This document shows, piece by piece, positions 1-10,499 of a stretch of 64,000 nt of DNA. Location: positions 29,989,452 to 30,053,451 of the forward strand of contig CM037789.1 in NCBI GenBank assembly GCA_021229015.1. Direction: 5' to 3'. The notes under the pieces were generated by a model. The model saw nothing but the letters and a program-made list of their open reading frames with translations, was not told where the DNA came from and searched no databases. Source of the DNA: Solen grandis (Eukaryota > Mollusca > Bivalvia > Adapedonta > Solenidae). The translations under genes and the position numbers were made by a program. Numbering within the stretch: the stretch's first letter is position 1; every line of letters begins with the position of its first letter.

Positions 1-29
1 ACGTTCCATAAATTCACCGACGCGGGTTT
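1..29 (+). repeat. 29-bp exact repeat, copy 1 (truncated by window edge)
   Basis: The first 29 bases recur exactly at 15012-15040, including the core ATAAATTCACCGACGCGGG. Sequence downstream of the two copies is unrelated, so position 29 looks like one end of a dispersed element whose body would lie to the left, outside the window. The family is not recognised. Confidence 0.7.
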
Positions 30-59
30 TATCTATATATGCTAATATGAACTGATGAG

Positions 60-115
60 AGAATCAAACGCATCGCATCGGGGTCGTGGGTTCGAGCCTC
101 ACGTTGGGCGCCATT
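60..115 (+). repeat. tRNA-like 3-prime half (SINE fragment)
   Basis: GTGGGTTCGAGCCTCAC forms a T-arm-like hairpin containing a B-box (GGTTCGAGCC). No convincing A-box precedes it, so this is a degenerate SINE or tRNA pseudogene fragment rather than a tRNA gene. Confidence 0.4.
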
Positions 116-1679
116 TTCATGGTTCGTTCCAACAAGAATAACAGAAGTTAGGATGACGATGTCGTTTATTTGTTGGCCAATCAATCATTCACATGAATCT
201 GGAAATATAACAATGAATGAATAATGAATAACGTGCTAAAACAATGGAATGGAATATAATGATAACATGATATTAGATATTTGAATATATCTAATATAAT
301 GTGAATTTGTAACTTATGAAATAGTTAATTTAAAAGGTAAATATGAATCAACATGTATGAAACATGTACATTATAAACATCTAACATCGAATAAACAGTG
401 ACACGGCTGAATGAGCGCACTATAATTCAACCGTAGAACAATTGCAACAAAAGCTAACCTTAAAATAATAGAGGTTCAATCTATGGAAATACAAACATAA
501 TCAAATTATTTCAAAACGAATTTTAAAGATAACTACCTGATTAATATATCATTAATTCAGAGCTTGGTCAACGACAACGTGTACAGGGTTCCCGTGATCG
601 TTCGTCTATGAGAATCCCGCCAAACATCCGTGATTTGGGTTAATAAAAGTTAGTAAGCATTAGTATTGTTGTCGTCTTCGGTTTAGGAAATTGATGATTT
701 TTTAATAGGAAATATAAAACTAAAACAAAATATATTAAAAAAAAAATCATTTTATTTCAATCTCACTCTACGACATATATATATGATCTGACATGAGTTG
801 TTATTTCAAAGCAGGAAATAACATATCAAGCAAGCCTTTTGTAGAGCTAAATGGATATCTAGCAGAGGTTAACGTGACATGAGAACTCTTGTCAAATACG
901 ATTTAGACTGACTGTAGCCAGCCTTGCGTATTGATAAATCAGAAGGAAACATTGTTTATAAGCATGCAACGTGATAAACCGACGTTTGAACAAATTCTCG
1001 AGAGAATTTGTGAAAAGCTTGTGTAGTCGCTATGTCGTGTGGGACTTTTTTGACGAGGAACATCGGACTTCTATCCAAAGTTTTGTTACCACTTTTGTAG
1101 ATTGAATCAAATTCCTGATCCGACATTTAAGAAAGACATGGAGGATGAAGACGGTAACTATCGCCCTGATAACCTCGCGAGGATTGATAAATCTCGCGTG
1201 TATGTATGTACAACGCCATAATTCTCCTGCTGTCGCGTGTTTGAGAGGAGAGGATCACAATGGCCCGATCAGGATACCGTATCTAAATGATACACCAGAA
1301 GGAAGGCTATGACGGAAGCGGCCTCCATAACCGGGGTTGGTTTGATCTTAAAGACTTAAAGTGTAGCTAATCACCCATCACTACTTCTCTCTGAAAGATA
1401 TAGCAAGATAATTAAACAGTATTTTTTATTTCCCCTTTTTTTTTCAACTCTTAAACGCCAGGTTTGATTGAATTGAAGTTGGAAAAGAGTGCACAGGGAC
1501 AGACGCTTAACATTTGCCTCGATAAAATATATATATTATAAAACAAGTATAAAAAGTTATAATCACAAATTGTAGCATTATAAGGCGCAATCACCCTTGT
1601 TATATGTTATCACTGAACGCTTGCATGGTTACTTGTTAGTAGAAACATAGCTAGATGTTCGTGAAGTTGACAACATGGC
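116..1679. other. AT-rich stretch without recognisable gene
   Basis: AT-rich sequence with short A runs and stop codons in all frames. No tRNA-like head, inverted repeat or long open frame stands out. Confidence 0.6.
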
Positions 1680-2085
1680 CTCGTGAAGTAGCAGCGTGAC
1701 ACCGTAAATTCCACAGTCCAATAGCCTGGCAGCGTTAAGTCAGCAGCTCGGCAGCTTGCAGTAGAAGCATGCAGCGTGGAGTCAGCAGTCTAAAAGCCTG
1801 GCAGCTTGAAGTCAACAGCACACCAGCCTGGCAGCGTGAAGTCAGCAGCCAAACAGCCTGGCAGCGTTAAGTCAGCAGCTTGGCAGCTTGAAGTAGCAGC
1901 ATGACAGCGTGAATTCAGCAACCTAAAAGCCTGGCAGCTTGAAGTCAACAGCACACCAGCCTGGCATTGAGAAGTCAACAGCCAAACAGCATGGCAGCGT
2001 TAAGTCAGCAGCTCGGCAGCATGCAGTGTGAAGGCAGCAGCTTAACAGCCTGGCAGCGTGAAGTCAGCTGACAGCATGGCAGCGT
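1680..2085. repeat. GCCTGGCAGCGTGAAGTCAG minisatellite
   Basis: Degenerate tandem array of about 28-35-bp units built on GCCTGGCAGCKTGAAGTCAG followed by a variable CAGC/CACAC spacer. A longer period of about 133 bp is visible: the phrase CTAAAAGCCTGGCAGCTTGA occurs at about 1790 and again at about 1923, with the following units in the same order. The absence of stops on the minus strand (1790-1978) is a by-product of the repeat. Confidence 0.85.
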
Positions 2086-2400
2086 AATATCGACATAAAT
2101 AATTACATTTTTAGATATTAAAGTCCTAGTACCTTATAGATGTTAGGCCTAAATCCGAATGCACTTACAAGATATATAATTCAGTATTGATTTCATCACT
2201 GAAAAACCTTGAGAAATGCCTAATTTACAGGAAAGATTCTATTAGAAAAAAATGCAAATTGTGGCTGTCTCGTTCTATATGTAGCTAAAAACAATGACAG
2301 CATAAAAATAACATGCAAGAGTTTTTTCAAAAGTTCGTGGATTTTCTTCCTATCTCCTCTTCTACTGTGCATCAAGATTTATTCAGTCTATAGCTAAAGT

Positions 2401-2500
2401 NNNNNNNNNNNNNNNNNNNNNNNNNNNNNNNNNNNNNNNNNNNNNNNNNNNNNNNNNNNNNNNNNNNNNNNNNNNNNNNNNNNNNNNNNNNNNNNNNNNN
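2401..2500. other. Assembly gap (100 N)
   Basis: A run of exactly 100 N, the usual placeholder for a gap of unknown size. Confidence 0.99.
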
Positions 2501-2545
2501 TCCTTGTTTGTTTAAAAACTTTGATATCAGTTGAAGCAATGGTAC

Positions 2546-2590
2546 TCAGGTGAGCGATTCAGGGCCATCATGGCCCTCTTGTTTAAATGT
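2546..2590 (+). mobile_element. 3-prime end of a hairpin-ended repeat (Helitron/Helentron-like)
   Basis: GGTGAGCG is followed by a hairpin AGGGCCAT-C-ATGGCCCT and then CTTGTTTAAA. The same arrangement closes the much longer copy at 42296-43930. The rest of this copy is lost in the gap to the left. A subterminal hairpin followed by a short CTNN-type end recalls Helitron-type 3-prime ends, but that classification is inference. Confidence 0.55.
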
Positions 2591-2639
2591 ATACAGTGAA
2601 AAACTTTGGTTAGCAGGATTTCCTAATAACTTGGCAATA

Positions 2640-2945
2640 ATATGTATCTCAATGCGCTGAAGTGTCATGCACAAGAATTAGGTTCCAAGCTCAGATGTCA
2701 AGGTCAAAGGCCACAGAGCTGAATTTGATTGTTCAGACATGGATCACTGGATGTTCAAATAACTTGACAGTTATGTTAATGTCAATGAGGCGGAGTGCTG
2801 CATGCAAGAGTTGGCAGCTTTTAGGTCAAGGTCACACTTTGAGGTCAAAGGTCATTTGCTTGTCCGGACAAAATGCAGATAAATGTTTCGAACCAAGGTG
2901 TTTTTTAGTATCTTACAGATGTGCTAGAATCATAAAATCTTGACC
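2640..2945 (+). repeat. Dispersed repeat carrying AGGTCA direct repeats
   Basis: Contains GTCAAGGTCAAAGGCCAC (about 2698), AGGTCAAGGTCACACTT (2823) and AGGTCAAAGGTCA (2842-2854). The phrasing is typical of dispersed bivalve repeats as I remember them. The 93-residue open frame across it has no recognisable domain and is treated as chance. Confidence 0.5.
2842..2854 (+). promoter_or_regulatory. Perfect DR1 nuclear-receptor motif
   Basis: AGGTCA-A-AGGTCA matches the direct-repeat-1 site bound by RXR/HNF4-type receptors. An overlapping-spacing pair (DR0) lies at 2823-2834 and an imperfect DR1 at 2701-2713. The motif match is seen; binding is unknown. Confidence 0.35.
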
Positions 2946-3309
2946 ACAAATACACTTTGACGTTTATTTTATACATTATGGTGGTTTTTGTAATGTTTGT
3001 CGTAATTGACGTCATGACATTAACCAAAATTTAGGCAGAATGAAATGGTTTTAAGCTCTACAGGCCTTGCTCTTTTTTTTTGACAGATTTGCATAAATTT
3101 ACACTAAAGGCACAGAATTTGTCCATCTGCACAACTGGCCCTTCTGGTTGACTGTCACTTCTGTTTCGGGAAAATCATAAATGTCATGGCCTTAAAGGCA
3201 TACCTGCACAGTGCAGTTATTCATGCAAAGTTTTAGAAAATTCTCATGGATAGTTTTAATTTTCTTCTTTTGTCAATGTAGAAAATAACTGCATTGGTCA
3301 CGTGTGCCT

Positions 3310-3620
3310 TTAAATATCTCAAAAACAATGAATTTTCTATCAAGGTACCATGGGTGTCCTTTAAAGGATCTTTCAAATGACATTTAGATTTTGAAGATCA
3401 GGATTAAATCCGTTGAGTTATGGCAGAAAAAAAGGAAAATTATGTTACCCCAAGTAAATCTAGCTGCCTTAATCTCAAAATTGATTTTTGTAGATAAGAG
3501 TATGAACCTAATTTGTAGAACTATTCCTTGTTTATTTTATTTGTATTTAAATTTTAGCTTGATGCATTGCTTTATAAAATGTTTTGTATGTTTAAATGAT
3601 CAGGTTATTAATTCCAAAGT
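3310..3620 (+). repeat. Old dispersed repeat, copy 1
   Basis: Aligns loosely with 5780-6000: both contain AAATATCTCAA, then GTYACCCCAAGT, then AGAGTATGAACCTAATTTGTAG / AGGGTATGAACATTATTAGTAG-type phrases at similar spacing. No function is apparent. Confidence 0.5.
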
Positions 3621-4182
3621 TGTTGGTGGAGAAAAAAGTATTTGACATAGGCATGTTTTTGCCGTTTTGTTTGGGTTTGACCGTTCATATTTCAAAATCC
3701 GTCAAAGATAGTTCCAAACATAAAGCTATCGAAATGTTGGGAATCTGAAGACCTTTCTAATGGTACCTAGGTTTTTTTTAAAGACATAATATAAGCAAGT
3801 TACATGAAAAATAAGAATATCTGAATACTGGTTTTTCAAATGCCTCTGCATTTGGTCCCATGCTTTTTTCCAGCTTTTTTCTATAACATTGTAGTTATAA
3901 TATGCTGTTGTGATTTGTCCAAATGCCATATGCTCACTTTAAAATTCAGGAAAAACATATAATGTAAAAAACTTTTTGGTAGGAAAAGAACATTTTTTTG
4001 CATGTAAAGAGGACTGGTGGTAGTTTACAGCCTTGTGGTACACCAATTTTGAGAATTATTGAGGTTCATTTTAAAGAGGGTTCCTTGAAGATCCAGCATC
4101 ATGAAATTGTAACATGGGCCAGCTCTTGAGTGTCCTTTGATTGCATTGATTTCCATTTTTATATGACATCATTTGACGTCAA

Positions 4183-4400
4183 AATTTGCATCTGCTATCA
4201 AATTATTTTGTGCAGCTTTCAATTCTGGATGGATTTTCTTCAATTTTTAAAGAAAAATATGTAATGCAAGATAATTATGTAATGAATGTTTTAAGGTTTG
4301 ATATGGTTTGCAGAGCAGAAAGCCTTATCGTTTGTTCAGACAAACGAAATATAGCTATTGGTATTCATTCTTCTTCATTTTCAGGTTCAAATTAAAACAG
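4183..4400 (+). repeat. Old repeat ending in CGTTTGTTCAGACAAACGA palindrome, copy 1
   Basis: The phrase TATGGTTTGCAGAGCAGAAAG leads into an imperfect palindrome at 4329-4347. The same order (TATGGTTACAGACCAGAATG, then palindrome) occurs at 5075-5120. Confidence 0.5.
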
Positions 4401-4834
4401 GTTTCCAATATCATGAAATTTCAACAGCAATTAACGTGACTTTGTCCCTTTTGAATGCTTATGTGACGTCATATGACATCATGGTTAAAATTAGCTACCA
4501 AATATTGTTCGCATTCTACAGCCATCATTTCTTCTATGTAATTTTCACAGAATGTATTCATTATATTGTAGATGTGCGCTTCCGTATACGTTTTTTCCGG
4601 ACTTGGAAAGACCAGGTTCTATGGTTGATCCAAGTTTCGAACTTTGGATCTGAAAAAGGATTTAAATTATTACCAAGCTTTGGATCTGAAAATGAATTAA
4701 ATTGTTTCGAAGCTTCCAGATAAGCTCATATTTTAACAGGATGTGTGCCTCAACAATTCCTATCGGTTTTGTAAAGATTGACGGCATTTGATGTCATTGC
4801 GTGTTAGAAACTTTCAATGGAAAATATCTGAGTG

Positions 4835-4850
4835 TGTGTGTGTGTGTGTG
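4835..4850 (+). repeat. (GT)n microsatellite
   Basis: About eight GT units. Confidence 0.9.
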
Positions 4851-4998
4851 ATGCCACGAAGCTACATCCAGATATCTGGTGCTGCATTCCTTAGTTTTTG
4901 ACTAATTCGCATGGAAATTTCACTAAGAATTCAGCATATTGTATATTGTCGCATTGTCTTAGTCAATTCCGTTCTCGGAAAATCGCAAAGGTCAATGG

Positions 4999-5022
4999 TT
5001 TTTTTTTTTTTTTTTTTTTTTT
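4999..5022 (+). repeat. Poly-T run (24 T)
   Basis: Uninterrupted T run; it may be the remnant of a poly-A tail on the other strand. Confidence 0.9.
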
Positions 5023-5039
5023 ATATGTCATTTATTTCT

Positions 5040-5120
5040 TCGGCCTTAAATATCTCAAAATTACAAATATTTGATATGGTTACAGACCAGAATGCACTAT
5101 CGTTTGTTCAGAACAAACGA
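5040..5120 (+). repeat. Old repeat ending in CGTTTGTTCAGAACAAACGA palindrome, copy 2
   Basis: Counterpart of 4183-4400. The terminal palindrome at 5101-5120 is nearly perfect (TCGTTTGTTC / GAACAAACGA). Confidence 0.5.
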
Positions 5121-5472
5121 AAATCTAGTTTCTTATCGCACTCGTTAAATATATGTTGTAAATATTTTGTTGCCATGTTCAAAGTCTATCTATTTAAAAT
5201 TTACATGTGTGGATGACATGGATTACATGAAATAAAGGTATATTCATTATATATATTTGGGTCACAAAATATCCGTCGTCCATAATTCATTTGAAGACGC
5301 CTGGAGACCGGGGATCGAGAAAATTTGATCGAGATTTACCAAATTCATATATAAATTGGTATGATAAATGTCACCCATTCTGGAAGAATATTTTCCGAGA
5401 CCCGTGGTTATAGTGTATGGGAAGATCTGTCGCTGGTATTAGTTAGTACTGTTACGTAGTATTTAAGTTTAC

Positions 5473-5611
5473 ATCACGAGCAAGCGTTTTAATGATCCTG
5501 ATCAAAATCATGCTCATATGCAACCTTCCAATCGATCATGATCTGGGTCAGTAAAATTACATGTGCAATCATCTTGAAGAGCGATCTATAAATAGACTGA
5601 CGTGTTGACAC
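5473..5611 (-). pseudogene. Decayed transposase C-terminus, copy 1 (IS110-like, tentative)
   Basis: Read leftward from 5611 this gives STRQSIYRSLFKMIA, and after a frame change MILIRIIKTLARD. Both pieces match the open copy at 6213-6413, where they read STRQSIYRFLFKMIA and KILIRVNKTLARG. This copy lacks about 62 bases in the middle, which breaks the frame. Conservation of the peptide on both sides of the deletion indicates an ancestral coding sequence. The match to the C-terminal end of IS110-family transposases (R..LY...A.R.NP.I ... GKPK..AL.A...KLL.I....L.D) is from memory and tentative. The domestic alternative is an uncharacterised eukaryotic transposon protein. Confidence 0.4.
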
Positions 5612-5779
5612 GTGAGGTATTTTTTACCCTAGGTGTTGGACGAGATGTTCCGAATGTGTAATGGAGATCACACTCGGACTCTGGACAGTTCTTTTCTAAA
5701 TCAATAATATGAATAAATAACAATATTTTCTACAGATGTCACTTTTTTTCGAATCATGATTTTTTTTAAGTTAGTATTA

Positions 5780-6000
5780 AATATCTCAACAACGAAAAAA
5801 AATCTTTCAAGATAAAATTGTCTCTTGGAAGAGCTTTAAGATAATATTTAGAATCAGTTGAATATTGGTTAAAAAAAAATGTCACCCCAAGTGCATTTAA
5901 CTGCTTATATCCGGAAAATTATTGATTTCTATAAAATAGGGTATGAACATTATTAGTAGCGATCCCTGGTCGTTTAATTGATGTTTAAGTTTTGAAGAAT
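5780..6000 (+). repeat. Old dispersed repeat, copy 2
   Basis: Loose counterpart of 3310-3620 (shared AAATATCTCAA, CACCCCAAGT and GGGTATGAAC phrases). It separates the two transposase-like remnants. Confidence 0.45.
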
Positions 6001-6209
6001 AATGTCATATTAATAAAAAAAAAATAATAATAAAAAACATGTTCTTGGCATATATAAGGAAATTACATTAGAAATGCCTCTCTGTAGTTGTTCCATTTGT
6101 TGCAGTTGTGACCATTTATAGTCTTCTATAAAAGGGGAAGATATTGTACTATCCTTCTGTCGCGGGTGTGACTTATGCTTTAATTACGTAATATTGCAGT
6201 TCGCGTCAG

Positions 6210-6413
6210 TCATGCACCACGAGCAAGCGTTTTATTGACCCTGATCAAAATCTTGTGCAAGCATCCCATCAATGATAATTTAGGTTTGCAATCATTCATT
6301 CGGAACTCCTCGCCCATTTCTTCAAAATAACGGGTTAGGCCGGGGATTGCCGAGTTGATACGATTGGCAATCATTTTGAAGAGAAATCTATAAATAGACT
6401 GACGTGTTGACAC
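6210..6413 (-). pseudogene. Transposase C-terminal remnant, copy 2 (IS110-like, tentative)
   Basis: An open frame of about 67 codons read leftward from 6413 to a TGA at 6210. It begins within a longer ancestral frame (GTG, not a convincing eukaryotic start; upstream codons continue without stop for a few residues). Its parts in order are STRQSIYRFLFKMIANRINS (residues 2-21), a segment with PGLTRYFEEMGEEF (24-37), then CKPKLSLMGCLHKILIRVNK (42-61) and a short tail. The spacing of basic, helix-like and KPK..L segments resembles the end of IS110-type transposases. No catalytic residues are present in this fragment. The second copy at 5473-5611 supports a real ancestral protein. Family identity is inference. 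Confidence 0.4.
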
Positions 6414-6444
6414 TTTGTGAGGTAGTAATATTTTTAGTCCCTTA

Positions 6445-6665
6445 ATTACCGAAGTTTAGACCGGAGGGGGCTATAGGTTTGCCCTTCGTCTGTCTGTCCT
6501 TCTGTCCGCCCGTCTGTCCCGCGATAACATTAAGACCGTTATAAAAAGATAATATTATAAAACTTGTTATAGGAATAGATGACAGTATGGAAATTCTACA
6601 TGTCACTTTTTTTTCAAGAACCAAAATTCTGGTTGCTATGGTAACGGAAAAATTGTGCACCTCAC
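6445..6665 (+). mobile_element. Start of a CGTCTGTCTGTCC-type dispersed repeat
   Basis: TTAGACCGGAGGGGGCTATA precedes a run of CGTCTGTCTGTCCTTCTGTC, then text reading CTGGTTGCTATGGTAACGG. The design (short leader, CGTCC/GTCTGTC-rich run, GTTGCYATGG phrase) parallels the repeat at 42296-43930, which has TTCGTCCGTCGTCGTCCGTC and GGTTGCCATGGCAAC. Only the beginning is recognisable. Confidence 0.5.
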
Positions 6666-7017
6666 CGGGGACTGATGTGTTGCGTGAAACACAAGTTACT
6701 TGTTAATTTCTGAATTCTACATATGTCACTTTTTTCTAATCATTGATTATTTATATTTATGATAATGTAATTTTAATACTTAGAAAATGATTGTAAGACA
6801 AAGTTCTATAATATGCCACGTGTTTTGAAATAAATCGTTTATTCCTTAGAGAACAATAAACAAGAACTCTCTCTCTTTGTAAATCACTGAGGAATGTTTA
6901 AAATAAAATTTTGATATAGCAGTCCCGCCGTACATATTTTGTATGAAGCTGTCCCAAGTGAGAAAGGCATCAGAGAGAACCAGTCATAATAAGGAAATGA
7001 TAATTAAAGTCTTGATT

Positions 7018-7041
7018 AGATAGATAGACAGACAGACAGAT
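7018..7041 (+). repeat. (GATA)(GACA) microsatellite
   Basis: Short run of GATA units changing into GACA units. Confidence 0.85.
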
Positions 7042-7639
7042 ACGTAAACTCTACTGTCCCTAGTAACAAATTTCATGATACCGATATTTAATGTGGCATA
7101 GGTACATTCAGGTAATTGGAAGGAATAAATTAATCCAAGTGTTGTGAAAACTTAAATTTGCGCGTGTGTGTGGTATCATGTAATTAATGCCTCCCATCAT
7201 TTTTGTTGTGAATTTGTTAACACATCTACTCGCTCCGCAGGGTGTCGATAGACAGACACCCCCATGCTGTATGCAAATGCCAATAGCTAGGTCTTCTAAC
7301 ACACCAAGCATGTATTCCGGCTGAGTAGGACCAGTACTAGCTAGACTCCAACCATGTTTGTAATATTAAATATAAATTCAGTTTACTTATAAAAATAAAA
7401 ACATAAGTGTAAAAATGAAAGTAATTCATAAGATTTTTTTTTTTATCTTGGCACAATTAATACAGTTATGAAGAATAAGATCTACATTTATATTTAAAAT
7501 AGCATTATTGGGTTATACTTCATTTAAATTGATGCGTTAATTGTTGTATTGAATTTGATTCCTTCTGAATTCAATACATAATTATGTTAAACCACGAAGC
7601 TACATTAACATTATATCTAGGTATTAACATCATTAATTT

Positions 7640-7694
7640 GTAAGAGAGGCAGAGAGAGAGAAGTGTGTGTGTGTGGGGGGGGGGGGGGGGGGGG
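7640..7694 (+). repeat. (GA)n-(GT)n-G(n) low-complexity tract
   Basis: AGAGAGAG, then GTGTGTGTG, then about 20 consecutive G. A G run this long is also error-prone in assemblies. Confidence 0.9.
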
Positions 7695-7699
7695 TAGCC

Positions 7700-8554
7700 G
7701 TCCATAAAACAACAACAAAAATAAATACGACCGTTTTAACGTAGTTCAAGTGTAATTTTTGTAATTTTTTTTTTAATTTATTTTTTTTACTTAAATCCAC
7801 ATATTTGTGACATTCAGACGCTCAATTGTCGTACACTAAGTAAAACTAAAAGCGTTTGACTGATTTGGATTGAAGTCACGTTGCCAAGGTGACAGTGGAG
7901 ATGGGTGACAGAGAATGCTCTAGCAGCAGGGGTCGGCTGGGTGACTGATCTTTCAGTAATTAAGGGGCTCACAATGGGGATTTCCACTACTGAGTACATA
8001 AATAAGAGCAATCATGGCAATTTCAGCCACCTAGAAAAGTGTATGATTAAGCCAGTCGGTGAATATTTCTCCTTACTATTTATTTTAGGAGATGAAAAAG
8101 AAAGTTTTCATATGGAGTGCAAAAAAACTGTCAGTTTGATCTAGCATAAATTATGTATTTATAGAACATGTAGTTTATCACCCCTGTGTGCAGAATGTAA
8201 TTTAATTGATTTGTATTTTAATTGTCTGATGAGTTTTAAAAAATGATCAAAACATGAAATTACTTGATTATAACAATGTGCTCATTGTTACATTTTCTTT
8301 TCATTTCAGATGGTATATTAATTGCAGAATAAACAGTAAATGGAACACATACACTATCACATTTTAAACAAAGGGAATTTGTTATTGTCCCCCCAGATTT
8401 AACCCATACTACTGAGAGATCTGTGCAAGTCAACCTGTCATCCACCCTGAAAAAGCAAGAGCTCTGGAGTCTGACTATATTTTTCAAACCTGATTACATT
8501 TGGTGAATAATGTGAGGTTATTACTTAAAGATGTATTCAGACTGCATTCAATAC
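7700..8554. other. No recognisable gene
   Basis: Open frames at 7814-8011 (-), 7905-8144 (+) and 8260-8487 (-) show no recognisable domain, no splice-flanked structure and no repeat relationship that I can see. Confidence 0.5.
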
Positions 8555-8756
8555 AGAATAGTTAGTAGAATGAACATTGCCAGTGACAGAGTGGTAAGAT
8601 CCTCTGTCTTGGGAACGGGAGGTCGTTGGTTGGATCCCTTGCCACAACATACATGGTGTGGTATCATGTCACATGTCTGCAATGTGATACTGCAGTGTGG
8701 CAGCACTATATCTCTTTCAAGTAGACATAGTCTCCAAATGACTGAAATACTGTAAT
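8555..8756 (+). mobile_element. SINE-C copy
   Basis: A degraded tRNA-like head (GAGGTCGTTGGTTGGATCCC) leads to GGTGTGGTATCATGTCACAT, then GTGATACTGCAGTGTGGCAG, TCAAGTAGACATAGTCTCCA and AATGACTGAAATACTGT. The central tract of the family between head and GTGTGGTATC is missing. Confidence 0.8.
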
Positions 8757-9144
8757 CATGACAGTTAACACCGCACAACAACCCCAGTGCTACTCTGTCA
8801 ATCCTCCAGGCAGTGGCTTTCATTCAAAGCACTTGGGTCTAGGCAGCTTTACATTCAGCTTGGCGGGGTCTACAGCTAAGCTCCATATGGTCCAGTTGAA
8901 GTACATATTCAGACCCAAAGGTTGTGAATTTGAACCTCACTGGGTCGGGAGGGAGAATTTTTATGATCTTCAGAGGTACACATTTCTGGTCAACCAGCTT
9001 AACTCACTGAGAAGGATTTGTTTTATAAGCTGTAATATTTTCTTTAACACCAATCAAAGTAAAAATGAAATGCATGTACATTTATATATATTTAAACAAA
9101 ACTGTAAAAATAACTCAATATGTGAGTTTTCACATAACCAATGA

Positions 9145-9860
9145 GATTAATTAAATAAATTAATCAATAAATGAAAGAAGTTCTAGTAATATACATGTAC
9201 ATCACAACATTTATGTCACAAAGTATACTTGAAAATGACTTTCACAATTAGAATCAAGGTACAATGCAGACAAAATAGAGCATTGCTATATGAAAACCAT
9301 CAAATTACAAATTGCAAAATTATGATGAGATTAACAGAAGTAAGTTTTCTTTAAATATTGTTTTCAATAACATTCATTTGAATTCAGTTTTCATAATTGT
9401 GTATATGCTCAAATATTTTATCATGGTAAACTACTACTTTAGTTAATTCTGCATGGATCTTTTGGTCTTTTGAACTGTATATAAAGAGACCCTGAATTTA
9501 CACATCTGATTGATCTATGCAGTCAAAAATGGTATCTTAGATATAATGTCAAACACATTTCTTTTCAAGAAACCATCATATCAACATAGAAATGTGCAAA
9601 TTACAGATTCAAACTCCTGATCTTACCACTAGTCTAAGGAATGACCCGAACAACCAGATAAGTCTAAAAGTCTCTCACAGGAGGTTGTTAATGTTTTACT
9701 TGCTACTCCTCAGTGAGATCAGGTACCAGTGAGATCACATACCAATGCAATCCATTTGGCATTTCTGCTTCAATGAGGATTAAAATAGGGTGTTTTAGTT
9801 CTTTGTATTCATGGAAATCCTCTTTCTTTTATTGAATAATTTCTCACTCACTCTCTCCCT
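9145..9860. other. AT-rich stretch without recognisable gene
   Basis: No repeat head, tandem structure or gene-like open frame seen. Confidence 0.55.
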
Positions 9861-9867
9861 GTCTCCC

Positions 9868-10000
9868 ATAAGTATATTCTGTTTCTCTCTCTCTCTCTCT
9901 TATAATGAGTAAAGTCCCTCTCTCTCTTAATTATTATGAGTAAGTTCTTATGAGTAAATTCTCTCTCTCTCTCTCTCCCTCTCTTTTATGATGAGTGCTC
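9868..10000 (+). repeat. (CT)n-rich tract in three blocks
   Basis: Three CTCTCTCT blocks (about 9885, 9920 and 9960) separated by copies of TATAATGAGTAA / TATGAGTAAGTTC, so the whole (CT)n-ATGAGTA cassette has been duplicated. A fourth degraded TTCCATAATGAGTTC follows at about 10034. Confidence 0.75.
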
Positions 10001-10434
10001 ATGATGTCATATTGAGAGAAAACAATCTTTCTCTTCCATAATGAGTTCATAATACATTGTACTGAATTGGTAAAATGATCATTATTTGGAGTAATTTCAT
10101 TGCAAATAACAACTTCAACACTCCAATGTAGTGAAATATTTGAGTATAAATTACAGAGGCAGAGGAATTATCATCAGCATTGGAACATAGAATTAGTTAA
10201 AGGCTGAAATGGTTTGGTATATTTATGGAGTTTTATTTCTGTTCTTTTGTTTCAGTTCTTAAAATTTATGCACATTGTACTTAAGATATGAAAACTTTAA
10301 ACAGTTCTAATTAAAGTTAGGACTTGAAGGTTTTTAAAAAATATTTTGCAGTTACAGGGTCAGAAAAATGTGCAGCCTGATTTGGAGCAATAAGTTTGCT
10401 ACATGTGTTTGAGTTTGTGTCTCAACAACAAGAC

Positions 10435-10495
10435 CTTAGACCTTTTACTTAAAGGGCAAATGCTCAGTACCAACTGAGCTACATCTACACCTTCC
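10435..10495 (-). repeat. SINE-E tRNA-like head
   Basis: On the minus strand GATGTAGCTCAGTTGGTACT (A-box-like) is followed by GAGCATTTGCCC. The B-box side is decayed. Confidence 0.5.
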
Positions 10496-10499
10496 CTCC

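Noticed and set aside
1790..1978. Cysteine-containing repetitive peptide
   Set aside because: Translation of the GCCTGGCAGC minisatellite.
4358..4723. 121-codon plus-strand frame
   Set aside because: Lies in an old dispersed repeat, hydrophobic AT-driven composition, no recognised family.
8758..9144. 128-codon plus-strand frame
   Set aside because: Begins in SINE-C sequence and continues through a tRNA-like fragment; no domain.
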